64,000 nt of DNA from a bacterium OL-1 (GTDB lineage Bacteria; Actinomycetota; Coriobacteriia; Coriobacteriales; Atopobiaceae): positions 54,102 through 118,101 of the forward strand of contig LM994625.1 in the NCBI GenBank assembly GCA_000752675.2, written 5' to 3'. Both the position numbers and the translations under genes were made by a program. The notes under the pieces were generated by a model. That model ran no database searches, had not been told where the DNA came from, and saw only the letters and a list, made by a program, of their open reading frames with translations. The stretch's first letter is position 1. Each line of letters opens with the position of its first letter. Positions 1-8,335 of this stretch are shown here, piece after piece.

Positions 1-678
1 GTACTTGCGAACCTCTCGCTCTTTGCCAAGCCGGGGCAGAAGATTGCGTTTGTAGGTTCCACGGGCGCAGGCAAGACCACCATCACGAATCTCATCAATC
101 GCTTCTACGACGTGCGCTCGGGCAAGATAACCTACGACGGCATCGACGTGCGCGACATCAAGAAGGCGTCACTTCGCTCGTCTCTGGGCATTGTGCTCCA
201 AGACACGCACCTCTTCCGCGGGAGCATTGCCGACAACATCCGCTTCGGCAAGCTCGACGCAACCGACGAGGAGGTGCGCCACGCCGCGCGCGTGGCCAAC
301 GCGGACTCGTTCATCTCGCGCCTGCCGCACGGCTACGACACGCCGGTCACGGCAGACGGCGCGAACCTCAGCCAGGGGCAGCGGCAGCTCATCGCCATTG
401 CCCGCGCAGCCGTAAGCGACCCGCCCGTGCTCATCCTGGACGAGGCAACTTCGAGCGTGGACACGCGCACCGAGGCGCTTATCGCACGCGGAATGGACGC
501 CCTCATGCGCGGCCGCACGGTCTTCGTGATTGCGCACCGGCTCTCCACGGTGCGCAACGCCAACGCAATCATGGTGCTTGAGCATGGGCGCATCGTGGAG
601 CGCGGCACGCACGAAGAGCTTCTCGCGCAGCGCGGCGAGTACTGGCAGCTCTGGACCGGCACCCGCGAGCTGGAATGA
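1..678 (+). CDS. ABC transporter ATP-binding protein, C-terminal part
   Basis: The reading frame is open from base 1, so the N-terminus (probably a six-helix membrane domain) lies outside the window. What is visible is a full nucleotide-binding domain: Walker A GSTGAGKTT, Q-loop region IVLQDTHLFRGS, signature LSQGQ, Walker B VLILDEATSS and the switch His in VIAHRLSTV. The pattern 'LFRGSIADNIRFG' and the EATSS Walker B are typical of exporter-type half-transporters of the MdlB/MsbA group, so it most likely pairs with an upstream half-transporter to export a drug, lipid or peptide. The substrate cannot be told. The stop codon TGA (676-678) lies inside the palindromic repeat at 672-708. Confidence 0.9.
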   Translation, partial: VLANLSLFAKPGQKIAFVGSTGAGKTTITNLINRFYDVRSGKITYDGIDVRDIKKASLRSSLGIVLQDTHLFRGSIADNIRFGKLDATDEEVRHAARVANADSFISRLPHGYDTPVTADGANLSQGQRQLIAIARAAVSDPPVLILDEATSSVDTRTEALIARGMDALMRGRTVFVIAHRLSTVRNANAIMVLEHGRIVERGTHEELLAQRGEYWQLWTGTRELE

Positions 679-708
679 GACAAAGGGACTGTCCCTTTGT
701 CTCATTCC
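672..708. repeat. GAATGAGACAAAGGG palindrome, copy 1 (bidirectional terminator)
   Basis: This is a perfect 37-base palindrome: 18-bp arms (672-689 and 691-708) around a single central T. Each arm reads GGAATGAGACAAAGGGAC outward-in. The TGA of the ABC gene (676-678, + strand) and the TGA of the Fic gene (702-704, - strand) are both the TGA of the arm's GAATGA. The element therefore ends both convergent genes and would form a strong hairpin in either transcript. Related copies are at 2019-2053 and 63201-63233. Confidence 0.9.
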
Positions 709-1931
709 CCTTCCAGCAGAGCGCGACCAGCAGCGCTCAGCTCGAACCGCAGGGGACGACCGCCAACCTGGCTGGCAAGGCCCCTCTCAACCAGACGACC
801 AAAGTACTTACGCACGGACTGACGCCCCATGCCCATGTATCCATCGACATCGTCCAAACGTACATCCGGGAACGCCGCAAAGAGGTCGTGTTGGACAAGG
901 AAGAACAGCAGGTTGCGCTCGCCCTTGGAAAGGCCCAGGGTCTTCTGGGCAGCCGTCAGCGCCGTTTCGCCCCTCTCCAACAGGTGGCTCTTGTCAGAAA
1001 GATCACCTATCATCCGGTCCTGCGCGGCGGAGACATACTGAAGCACCTGCAGCACGAACGGCGTGAGCTCGCCATGGTTCATGGGATGCTCCGTCTCCTG
1101 GAATGTCCTGTAGTAAGGGCCCCGGTTCTCTGCGATTTCTCGGGAGAGCGAGAGGGCGGTGAGCGTGGAGAGAGGCCTACTCAGGTATAGCGCCAGCAGA
1201 TAGCGACCCGTGCGGCCATTACCGTCGTAGAAGGGGTGGATGTACTCGAAGATGTAGTGTGACATGAGCGCCGAGTACAGCTCCGGAACATCAGGCGACG
1301 AGACAAGCGCGAGCATGATCCCAAGGCCACTACTAATCTCTGCCTCCGTCTGCGCTCCCTCATGGAGGGTTTTCCCGCCATCCCCTATCACCTCGACGGC
1401 GTTTTGCCTGAAGAGCTTGCCGTCTGGCGCGTTTGGCCCCAGCACCTCCCCTGCCATAACCTGGTCGTAGATGGCGCGGATATCCTGGAGTGACTTTGGG
1501 GAGGCCGATTGGCCGCTGGAAAGACCCAGGTAGAGCATCGCAAGCTCACGAAATCGCTTGTCGCTTTCGTTGCTGGTTGGAGGGACCGTCTCCAGAAGCT
1601 CGCTGATCTGCCCCCGCGTGCTGTGAATTCCCTCGAGACTGTTGGTGCCAACGACCTCATCGATAACCAGGCTGCGCACAAGCGCCCCGCGGGCAATCCT
1701 GGGAATAGAGGTCTGGAGGGTCTGCAAAACCCGTTCCTTGCGAAGGACCTGCTCGCTGAGAACAGAAAGCTCATGCGGAACGGCAAGAAAGAGCTCACCT
1801 TCCCCGGTGATCATTCCCGTGCGAAACGTGGACTCGGCATTGAGCCTCTCGGCGGCAAGGCGCTTGTTGTTAGCAAACCTCTCGCTGGAGGAATCCATGT
1901 AGAAGAGCTTTTTCAACGATTTGTAGGCCAT
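702..1931 (-). CDS. Fic family protein (putative AMPylase) with C-terminal winged helix
   Basis: The 409-residue protein carries the Fic core motif HPFYDGNGRTGR at residues 232-243. In this family the His is catalytic and the following residues bind the nucleotide phosphates for transfer of AMP to a target side chain. TNSLEG at 96-101 fits the inhibitory-helix motif [ST]xxxE[GN] found N-terminal to the Fic core in self-inhibited class II Fic proteins. The last 90 residues look like a winged helix-turn-helix (DVRLDDVDGYMGMGRQSVRKYF), common in stand-alone Fic proteins. The ATG at 1931 follows GAGGTGAGCT. The target is unknown. The stop is supplied by the palindrome at 672-708. Confidence 0.9.
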   Translation of the reverse strand: MAYKSLKKLFYMDSSSERFANNKRLAAERLNAESTFRTGMITGEGELFLAVPHELSVLSEQVLRKERVLQTLQTSIPRIARGALVRSLVIDEVVGTNSLEGIHSTRGQISELLETVPPTSNESDKRFRELAMLYLGLSSGQSASPKSLQDIRAIYDQVMAGEVLGPNAPDGKLFRQNAVEVIGDGGKTLHEGAQTEAEISSGLGIMLALVSSPDVPELYSALMSHYIFEYIHPFYDGNGRTGRYLLALYLSRPLSTLTALSLSREIAENRGPYYRTFQETEHPMNHGELTPFVLQVLQYVSAAQDRMIGDLSDKSHLLERGETALTAAQKTLGLSKGERNLLFFLVQHDLFAAFPDVRLDDVDGYMGMGRQSVRKYFGRLVERGLASQVGGRPLRFELSAAGRALLEGE

Positions 1932-2018
1932 AGCTCACCTCTAATTTATTAGATTGAGCCAAAAGTATAAATTAGAAACCTATGCTTGCCTTCTTATTTA
2001 TATAAATAGCCTATTTGT

Positions 2019-2053
2019 GAATGAGACAAAGAGAAACTCCCTTTGTCTCATTC
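2019..2053. repeat. GAATGAGACAAAGGG palindrome, copy 2
   Basis: Arms GAATGAGACAAAG (2019-2031) and CTTTGTCTCATTC (2041-2053) are perfectly complementary; the inner bases (GAGAAACTCC) are partly paired. It lies directly 3' of the sugar transferase gene, whose TAG stop (2055-2057) is just outside the palindrome. It is inside an AT-rich spacer (1932-2054) that otherwise holds only the upstream region of the Fic gene. Confidence 0.85.
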
Positions 2054-2054
2054 C

Positions 2055-3464
2055 CTACTTGCCGGTACCGTGGAAGACAGCGCCAAATGTGCGCTTGAAG
2101 ATGTTCCAGTCCAGCGTCGCGGATGCGTGGCGCACGTAGTAGAGCTCCAGCGCCTGGCGCCTGCCAGACGCGTAGTCGGCGTCGTTTCTCGCCTCGACCT
2201 GCCACCAGCCCGTGATGCCGGGCTTGCAGCTTAGGAACTCGCTGGCGCGGTCTCCGTAATGCGAGATCTCCTCGTCTACAATGGGGCGCGGCCCCACGAT
2301 GGACATGTCACCCTTAAAAACGTTGATGAACTGCGGGAACTCATCAAGCGAGGTCTTGCGCAGGAAGCGGCCAATGCCGGTCACACGGGGGTCGTTGTCC
2401 AACTTGCGCTCGGTCTGCCACTCGCGCAGCTGCTCGGGCGTGAAGTACTTCTCGACGTCGTTAGCGTCCGCAACCATGGAGCGGAACTTGAGCAGCTTGA
2501 AGTGCTTGCCGCCAAGGCCCAGGCGCTCCTGCGAGTAGAACGGCGCGCCCTTGCTCTGCAGTGCGATTACGATGGCGAGAATGACGCCGGGGATGAACGC
2601 GACGACAATCACGAGAAGGCTCACGACAATGTCGATGAGGCGCTTAAGGAAGACCAGGTAGAACCTGCTGCCGCGGCCGGAATAGCTCACGGTTGGGAAG
2701 CCGCCAAAGAGGTCCAGGCAAGCGCCCTGGAGGCTCGGGTCCGGAAGGGCGAGAGCAACGTGGCAGTTGGACCCCATACGCTCCGCCGCATCCAGGAGGG
2801 CAGAGGTCTCCTGCTCTGGCGCGGTGGGGGCAAAGACAAAGACGTCGTCCACGCGGGTGTCGCCCAAGGCTTCTGGGAGGGCCTCGATTTCCGAGGTCAC
2901 GTCCTTATCGGCAACGGTACCGGAAACGCGACCGTCGGCAAGCTCAAGCCAGCCGGCAATTGAGTACGTTGCGCCGGTGTCAAAGACGCGCTCGATGCGC
3001 TCGCGCTGGCCCTGCTCGACCACCATCACGATGGAGGCGCCAAGGCGCTCCCCCGCCAGCAGCGCTCGGGCGGCGGTCTTGGCGATGGCGCGCATGACTG
3101 ACATGATGATCACGTTGACGATGACGAAGTAGAGAAGCATTAGGCGAGAGGGGCTCGGCTGCACGTGCAGCGGCACAACCAGCACCGCAATGCCTACGAG
3201 TAGCCAGACGTTGTAGCTGAGCACGACTCCGAACTCCTGGGAGCCCGTGCGCTTCATGAAGCCGCGGTTGCGGTGCACGGCAAAGTTAAGGAAGGTGACC
3301 AGGAGCAGCAGGGTGAGGACGATGTAGTCGCCCACGCGGGACTCGGCCCCACTGAGGCCAATCTGGCCAAAGCGCATGGTGAGGGAAATGTAGAGTGATG
3401 CCATCACACAGGCAACATCGAGTGCCCAGAGCAACAGGCGGCGGGCAAATCTGGGCAACTTCAT
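2055..3464 (-). CDS. Polyprenyl-phosphate sugar phosphotransferase (WbaP/CpsE type)
   Basis: This membrane protein of 469 residues would transfer a sugar-1-phosphate from UDP-sugar to undecaprenyl phosphate, the first step of a surface polysaccharide. Several N-terminal membrane helices precede a soluble stretch. The C-terminal bacterial sugar transferase domain starts near KRLIDIVVSLLVIVV and carries the family's sequence blocks FYSQERLGLGGKHFKLLKFR, KTSLDEFPQFINVF, MSIVGPRP and KPGITGWWQV. I chose the ATG at 3464 because AGGGG precedes it at good spacing; the frame also extends to a TTG at 3521. It may initiate the glycan assembled by the cluster at 23-33 kb, although the two loci are 20 kb apart. 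Confidence 0.9.
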   Translation of the reverse strand: MKLPRFARRLLLWALDVACVMASLYISLTMRFGQIGLSGAESRVGDYIVLTLLLLVTFLNFAVHRNRGFMKRTGSQEFGVVLSYNVWLLVGIAVLVVPLHVQPSPSRLMLLYFVIVNVIIMSVMRAIAKTAARALLAGERLGASIVMVVEQGQRERIERVFDTGATYSIAGWLELADGRVSGTVADKDVTSEIEALPEALGDTRVDDVFVFAPTAPEQETSALLDAAERMGSNCHVALALPDPSLQGACLDLFGGFPTVSYSGRGSRFYLVFLKRLIDIVVSLLVIVVAFIPGVILAIVIALQSKGAPFYSQERLGLGGKHFKLLKFRSMVADANDVEKYFTPEQLREWQTERKLDNDPRVTGIGRFLRKTSLDEFPQFINVFKGDMSIVGPRPIVDEEISHYGDRASEFLSCKPGITGWWQVEARNDADYASGRRQALELYYVRHASATLDWNIFKRTFGAVFHGTGK

Positions 3465-4008
3465 GACAACACCCCTACACAAGCGCAAAGCATTAGATGG
3501 ACTTTCGTAGATTACTTTCAAGATAGTATACGCAGACCAAAGGGAGGACGTGTCGATGGCGTAACAACGGTTTCGATGGGTAACGTCATTGAATTATGGT
3601 GGCAACGCCGTCGAGAAGCCTTCAGCGGGCGGTTCTCCAAGACAAACTCCCGGTTGGCGGCAGTTTCCGTTCAATTCCTTATGTGACACAGCCACAGGAG
3701 CAAATCCCTGACCCGCGGTTCAACAAACATCGAACCATTTTGTACTCGGGGTAACCCCGAAAGACCGTAGCCCAACCGCAAATTCCTGCCAGAGAGGGGC
3801 CAGAGCGCGCACAAGCTCGTCCCCATAGGGAGTCAACCCGGGTCGTTACCGCCCCCTCGCCACCCCCGCCCTCGGAAAGCCCCTTGACGAAACGCGCCCT
3901 AACGATGCAATCTCTGGTCAGGAACCCAAATGCCATACCGGAGGGAACGGGGCGCCGTGCGTCCCGCGCGCGCAACCCCGTCCCTCTGCCCGACACAGGG
4001 AGAGCGTC
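3465..4008. other. Divergent intergenic region
   Basis: No gene is convincing here: the minus-strand frame at 3679-3996 has no ribosome site or recognisable domain. The region separates the sugar transferase (-) from the lipoprotein (+) and should hold both promoters. TATACT, a -10-like hexamer on the minus strand, lies at 3525-3530, about 60 bases upstream of the sugar transferase ATG. AGGGAG precedes the lipoprotein ATG. Confidence 0.4.
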
Positions 4009-4737
4009 ATGAGAAAGCGCCTTGCAGCAGTTCTGCCCGTCCTCATCACTGGCGCGCTCATCGCGGGCTGCGCAGGGGAAACCACCGTCACCACCCCAAC
4101 TTCCCAGCCAGAGCAGACGCAGTCCGAGGCCACCGCAACGCAGGATGCCCCGTCCACCGATACAACCTCGTCAACCGAGACGCCCGCTCAGCCCGCTCAG
4201 CCAGAAGAGTCGGCCGACCTCGCGTCTGTCCGAGAAGAGATCGCGTCCGATGGCACCATGGGTGCCGTGTGGTACCTGGGCATGTACGACGGGGACATCG
4301 CGTCCGGCGACTTCTCGTCGTGGCTCTCCGCCCTCTCCTACCAGGACGGAACTCCCCTGCTCACCAAGTACCCCTTCATGGCAGACGTCACGGCAAAGGC
4401 CGTCACCGAGGGAAGCGACATATATTGCATCGTGCCGGCCCACGCCGGCGACTCGGTGAGCGTGTGCCAGTGGCTCTACTCCACGACTGACGATGGACAG
4501 TGGTCCGAGAAGGCCGGCGACACCATCTACGCGTCCGATACCGGCGAGCCTGTGCTCATCCAGGCGAGCGCGGGCGAGTTCAACCCCAACTTTGCCGTTT
4601 CCCTCCACGGCACCGACGGAAGGTCCTTCGACAACCACGTTCTCATGACAAGCGGCATGGACGGGAAGCTGGTCCTGCCCACTGACGAGCAGAGCGGCCA
4701 GGCGCTCCTGAGCGACTTCAGTCCGTACGCGTATTGA
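4009..4737 (+). CDS. Putative lipoprotein, function unknown
   Basis: The 242-residue product begins with a lipoprotein signal peptide: MRKRL, a hydrophobic core, and lipobox IAGC with Cys21 as the lipidation site. Residues 25-70 are a low-complexity linker rich in Thr, Gln, Glu and Pro, as expected for a surface tether. The remaining part (about residues 75-242) has no motif I recognise; it is mildly acidic and contains WYLGMYDGDI and a repeated pattern of aromatic and Gly residues. The ATG at 4009 follows AGGGAGAGCGTC. It stands alone, facing away from the sugar transferase. Lipidation would be done by Lgt, encoded at 46.3-47.1 kb. Confidence 0.75.
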   Translation: MRKRLAAVLPVLITGALIAGCAGETTVTTPTSQPEQTQSEATATQDAPSTDTTSSTETPAQPAQPEESADLASVREEIASDGTMGAVWYLGMYDGDIASGDFSSWLSALSYQDGTPLLTKYPFMADVTAKAVTEGSDIYCIVPAHAGDSVSVCQWLYSTTDDGQWSEKAGDTIYASDTGEPVLIQASAGEFNPNFAVSLHGTDGRSFDNHVLMTSGMDGKLVLPTDEQSGQALLSDFSPYAY

Positions 4738-4853
4738 TGGGGATAGAACTGCGAAAAGTGCTGTTAAACCTCAGCTCAACGTTGCGGCTTTCACTCCACC
4801 TTCCGCCTTCCAGGCCGTCCAATGCATTGACACGGCAGGCAGCGCACGTCCGA

Positions 4854-5513
4854 CTAGCCAAGCTTGCCGCGCTCGAGCAAATCCCTAACCTCAAGTAAGC
4901 TCCTACAGCAGCAGTCTGCAAGGGAACGCGCCTCATCACTTGGCGGAACAACGTCAGGCACCATCACAGACATAAACCCACCTGCAACGGCAGCCCTAAT
5001 TCCGTTTTCGCTGTCCTCTAGCACGACAGACCTTGAGGGTTCCACCCCCAATTGCTTTGCCGCGGCGAGAAAAATGTCAGGGGCTGGCTTTGAAGGGAAT
5101 CCATCATCGCCGGTCACAATCACATCGAACGAAAGGCTGACCTCTGCATGCGAAAGCATTGCCTCTGGAATGGGCCGCCCAGAAGAAGTTGCCACAGCGC
5201 ATGGGACATGATGACTCTGCAGATAAGAAAGTAGCTCGAGAAGGCCTTCTTTCGGTGGAGCCCCTTCGTTGAGAAGCCGCTGTCTCGCAATTGCGTAGTG
5301 ATCTTCTGCCGCGGCAATAGCGTTGGGATCTTGGTGGTAGCGCCGTCTTACCTCAGCAAGAACCCTATCCCTGCTGGCACCGTAAAAGCTCTCTATCATT
5401 CCCGGCTGGAGTGCGAGACCCCTCCTGCCAAAGGATAGTTTCCAAGCATCAGTCCAAATGGGCTCACTGTCAAACATGAGCCCATCCATATCGAAAATCG
5501 CAGCGTCAACCAT
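4854..5513 (-). CDS. HAD superfamily hydrolase (beta-phosphoglucomutase-like)
   Basis: The 219-residue protein has the HAD motif I near its N-terminus, IFDMDGLMFDSEP, with the nucleophile Asp8 and general acid Asp10. Motif II is in CAVATSSGRP and motif IV in VVLEDSENGIRAAVAGG. A helical cap follows motif I, the C1 arrangement of phosphoglucomutase and sugar-phosphate phosphatases. The start at 5513 is chosen because GAGGAGG lies at good distance; the frame extends 14 codons further without a ribosome site. It lies 50 bases downstream of the GntR regulator in the same direction, so it may be co-transcribed with it. The substrate is probably a sugar phosphate, but this is inference. Confidence 0.85.
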   Translation of the reverse strand: MVDAAIFDMDGLMFDSEPIWTDAWKLSFGRRGLALQPGMIESFYGASRDRVLAEVRRRYHQDPNAIAAAEDHYAIARQRLLNEGAPPKEGLLELLSYLQSHHVPCAVATSSGRPIPEAMLSHAEVSLSFDVIVTGDDGFPSKPAPDIFLAAAKQLGVEPSRSVVLEDSENGIRAAVAGGFMSVMVPDVVPPSDEARSLADCCCRSLLEVRDLLERGKLG

Positions 5514-5563
5514 GGCGTCCTCCTCAATGGCAGGGATCGCGAGATGGGGCACCAAAAGCGTCT

Positions 5564-6319
5564 CTAGACAGGCAGCGATTCCGAATCGACTGTCTGATAG
5601 ACAGCAAGGTCCCCCGGGAAACGAGCCACCAGGTATTCGAATGGCCTGCCGTCATCCAGATATCCCACTTGCTCGATCTCTAGCAGTGGATCACCCTTGG
5701 TTACCCCTAGAAGCTCAACCTCTTTATCTGTAGGGCAAACAGCTCTCAACGTCTTGTGATAGGTGTCGGGGGTGACTTCGTAGTTCTCCGCAATCCACTC
5801 TCTAATCGAGGTTTCCGCGGAAGTCAGCCGGATATCCCTGAATATCTCAACGGGATAGTAGAGATACTGGATGTCCAGCACGCTGTCCTCGTAGATGTGC
5901 GAACGGCTCACGTAGTACGTGAAGCTGTGCTCATGGAGGCCCAGGAGGTGAATGACCCTGTCGTCTGGCTTTACAATTGTGAACTCGTGAACTCTGCATT
6001 CCGGATTCTTCTGAATATCAACATTCGCTCCATCGGAAAGCGTAATTGTGTTGAGAGGACCTCCGACCGTACCCTTGGGCACCTTCTTCACATAGACGCC
6101 CGAGCCACGCTTTCTGGACACGTACCCCTGCCGCTCAAGATCGTCCATGACCAGTTCGATGGTGCTCCTGCTTACGTGATACTGCTCGCAGAGCTCCACG
6201 ACAGTCGGAAGCTGATCGTAGGGTTGAAGCTCACCGCGCCGGATGGCATCAGCCAGCTCTTTTACGATGGACTTGTACTTTGGCATCCAGTTCCCAAATT
6301 CCTGCTCAAGCGTCGACAA
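5564..6319 (-). CDS. GntR family regulator with UTRA ligand domain
   Basis: The 251-residue protein has an N-terminal winged helix typical of GntR (KSIVKELADAIRRGELQPYDQLPTV..., helix-turn-helix around VVELCEQYHVSRSTIELVMDDL, wing RKRGSGVYV). The C-terminal 150 residues match the UTRA fold of the HutC subfamily, which binds small effectors, often sugar phosphates. An internal ATG at residue 12 (MPKYKSIVKEL) is an alternative start. It is encoded directly downstream of the glucosaminate-type operon on the same strand, so it is the best candidate regulator for that operon; possible dyad operators lie at 10946-10955 and 11011-11030. Confidence 0.9.
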   Translation of the reverse strand: MSTLEQEFGNWMPKYKSIVKELADAIRRGELQPYDQLPTVVELCEQYHVSRSTIELVMDDLERQGYVSRKRGSGVYVKKVPKGTVGGPLNTITLSDGANVDIQKNPECRVHEFTIVKPDDRVIHLLGLHEHSFTYYVSRSHIYEDSVLDIQYLYYPVEIFRDIRLTSAETSIREWIAENYEVTPDTYHKTLRAVCPTDKEVELLGVTKGDPLLEIEQVGYLDDGRPFEYLVARFPGDLAVYQTVDSESLPV

Positions 6320-6335
6320 ATCCCCACCAGTCTAA

Positions 6336-6362
6336 GGTAGGCCCGGAAGAACCGGGCCTACC
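6336..6362. terminator. Hairpin between dgaF-like gene and gntR
   Basis: Perfect 11-bp arms GGTAGGCCCGG and CCGGGCCTACC enclose a 5-base loop. There is no clear U-tract on the minus strand, so it may be a processing or stabilising stem rather than an intrinsic terminator. It closes the dga-like operon and is upstream of gntR. Its GGCCCGG core recurs in the hairpin at 8285-8316. Confidence 0.65.
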
Positions 6363-6421
6363 AGAAAAACTTTCATGAAGCGTATACCCACTGGGCTTCA
6401 CGATTACAGAATGATTCTAAT

Positions 6422-7156
6422 TTACACCAGCTGCTTCACCATGGAGAGAAGGGCCTTGACGTCCTCGATACGCGTGCAGCCGGTCTCCTTATCGATAATC
6501 GAGCTGTACACGTGAGGAATGACCTTCTCGACGCCCGCATCAAGAATGATGTGCATAATTTCCTCGAAATTGTCGAGTGAAATTCCGCCCGTAGGCTCAA
6601 GAATGAAGTTCTGTCGAGCACATCCTTCTGCAACCGCCTTCAGCTCATCGGCGACCTTGAGTCCGCCCATCGGGAAAAACTTCAGCGAGTTGCCACCCAT
6701 CTCCTTCACCATAGCAATGCAGGTGTCGACAGGAACGAGCGCAGGCTCGGGGCAATCCTTGGAAATTGGACCAGTCGAAATCTTGACCAGCCCCGGCGTC
6801 CCAGAAGGCGCAACCATTGCATTGATGTGGCACTCGTCATTACCGACGTTGGCCCGCGTCCATCCTACAGCGCAAAATGCCTGGTTGAAGTGGTTTGCCT
6901 TGATGGACTTTGCCACTTCTGCAACTGCCCGCCACTGGTTGGGATTTCCTCCGCCAAGACCAACGGACAGATTGCCCTCGAGGACATCCATATACTTGTT
7001 CATATCCTCGACAGCGCTCGGAACATCTGGGTAGTTTGCAGTCAACACACCAACTTCAACGTGATGCTCCGCTGCCTCATAGATATCGCGCGCGTTATCC
7101 AGGCTCCCACCAAGAACATTAAGGCAGACCCTGCCGTTGTAGTAGTTAATCCCCAT
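6422..7156 (-). CDS. dgaF: 2-dehydro-3-deoxy-phosphogluconate aldolase, DgaF family
   Basis: This 244-residue protein resembles the DgaF/KDGP aldolase family (Pfam KDGP_aldolase), which splits 2-keto-3-deoxy-6-phosphogluconate into pyruvate and glyceraldehyde 3-phosphate. Visible features are GINYYNGRVCLNVLGGS at the start, the glycine-rich SVGLGGGNPNQW, LKFFPMGGLK with a likely Schiff-base Lys, and ILEPTGGISLDNF. GGAGGGATAAGGA precedes the ATG. Only three bases separate it from the lyase gene upstream, so the two are co-translated. It is the last gene of the PTS operon and supplies the final step; the divergent eda product would catalyse the same reaction. Confidence 0.88.
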   Translation of the reverse strand: MGINYYNGRVCLNVLGGSLDNARDIYEAAEHHVEVGVLTANYPDVPSAVEDMNKYMDVLEGNLSVGLGGGNPNQWRAVAEVAKSIKANHFNQAFCAVGWTRANVGNDECHINAMVAPSGTPGLVKISTGPISKDCPEPALVPVDTCIAMVKEMGGNSLKFFPMGGLKVADELKAVAEGCARQNFILEPTGGISLDNFEEIMHIILDAGVEKVIPHVYSSIIDKETGCTRIEDVKALLSMVKQLV

Positions 7157-7159
7157 TCC

Positions 7160-8269
7160 TTATCCCTCCATAATTTCGCGCAGACGTGTAACGATGAGCT
7201 CCTTATCACCATTGAGCATCGGGCGAGGATCGAAATCGATCTTCCCAAGGTTCAAAAACTCAGTCCTGGCCCACACAATGGGGTCACCGGAACGCAGACG
7301 CTCGTTGACTTCTGCCATTGAAATCGGGGCTTCCACATTCGGTTCAAATGTCACGCGGCAGCGGAAAATTGCGCGGCCAGCTTCATCCTGAATCTTCTCG
7401 GCACGCAGACCGGGAATCTCATTAATGTGCTCGACCAGCCAATCGACCTTTGCTATATTAGCGGCTACCTCCGCCGCATGGTCGCGCTCTTCGTATTGAT
7501 CGAGAGCAGCAAGCAGCCCCACAATCTGCTCCTTGCCAACTTTCATGGCGCGGCCAATACCCTTGTACTGCTTCTGAACATTGTCGATGATTTCACGACG
7601 GCCCGTCACAAAGCCCGAAGTTGTAGCCTCCAGAGCCTTGGCCCCGCTGTAGGTAACGACGTCTGCGCCCAAGGCAATGTACTTTCTGAAGTCCTCTTCA
7701 GCGGCGCAGTCCATCATGAACGGGAGGCCGTGAGCATGGGCGATATCTCGCATTTCCTCGATGCCGACCATGCCCTTTTGAACACAGTGATGGCTCTTCA
7801 CATAGAGAAGCGCGACTGTCTTCTCGTTGATGGCTTCTTCAATATCCTCTGGATGGACCTCGTTTGCTTGTCCAACCTCGACGGGGACGCCTCCACCCAA
7901 GCGAATCATCGTATCCATTGGTGCGCCGTAATTAATGGCGTGACCCTTTTGGAGAACGATCTCGTTGGCAAGACCTGTCGAGTCTGGCAGACGCATCATA
8001 TCGGTGTAGCGGCCCTTGGTCACGAGAGCAGCGACGGTCAGGGCTATTGCCGCAGACGCGCACGAAGTTGGGCAACTGGCCTCTGCGCCCGTGTGCTTGG
8101 AGATGATCTCTCCTGCACGAGTCATGAGGTCTTCGATGACGACGTAGGACTGCCCTCCCTCGCAAGCTGCCTTGGCAACTCGGTCGCTAAAGGTCGATAC
8201 ACCAAGAACCGTCACGCGCCCAGATGCGTTGACTACTCGTTTTAGACCTAATTCCTGATAAATGCCCAT
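7160..8269 (-). CDS. dgaE: D-glucosaminate-6-phosphate ammonia-lyase, DgaE family
   Basis: The 369-residue protein belongs to the SelA-like fold type I PLP enzymes. The PLP lysine is most likely Lys211 in TYSGAKALEATTSGF, with Asp187 (FMMDCAAEED) as the pyridine-nitrogen partner. In the described Salmonella pathway DgaE converts D-glucosaminate 6-phosphate to 2-keto-3-deoxy-6-phosphogluconate and ammonia. Here it is flanked by a mannose-class PTS and a DgaF-like aldolase, which is the same gene content, so the substrate assignment is well supported by context but not proven. A perfect 10-bp hairpin separates it from the PTS permease gene. Confidence 0.87.
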   Translation of the reverse strand: MGIYQELGLKRVVNASGRVTVLGVSTFSDRVAKAACEGGQSYVVIEDLMTRAGEIISKHTGAEASCPTSCASAAIALTVAALVTKGRYTDMMRLPDSTGLANEIVLQKGHAINYGAPMDTMIRLGGGVPVEVGQANEVHPEDIEEAINEKTVALLYVKSHHCVQKGMVGIEEMRDIAHAHGLPFMMDCAAEEDFRKYIALGADVVTYSGAKALEATTSGFVTGRREIIDNVQKQYKGIGRAMKVGKEQIVGLLAALDQYEERDHAAEVAANIAKVDWLVEHINEIPGLRAEKIQDEAGRAIFRCRVTFEPNVEAPISMAEVNERLRSGDPIVWARTEFLNLGKIDFDPRPMLNGDKELIVTRLREIMEG

Positions 8270-8284
8270 GTCTCCCTCTCCAGA

Positions 8285-8316
8285 GTTGGCCCGGCACCTT
8301 TGGGCACCGGGCCAAC
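8285..8316 (-). promoter_or_regulatory. Intercistronic hairpin in dga-like operon
   Basis: Arms GTTGGCCCGG (8285-8294) and CCGGGCCAAC (8307-8316) are perfectly complementary and flank a 12-base loop that can pair further. It lies between the permease stop and the lyase start, with no U-run. Likely a mRNA-stability or processing stem that sets different levels for transporter and enzyme; this role is inference. Confidence 0.6.
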
Positions 8317-8335
8317 CAAACCTTGCCGTTATCGA

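Noticed and set aside
3679-3996. 105-codon minus-strand frame
   Set aside because: No ribosome site, no domain, and it occupies the divergent promoter region.
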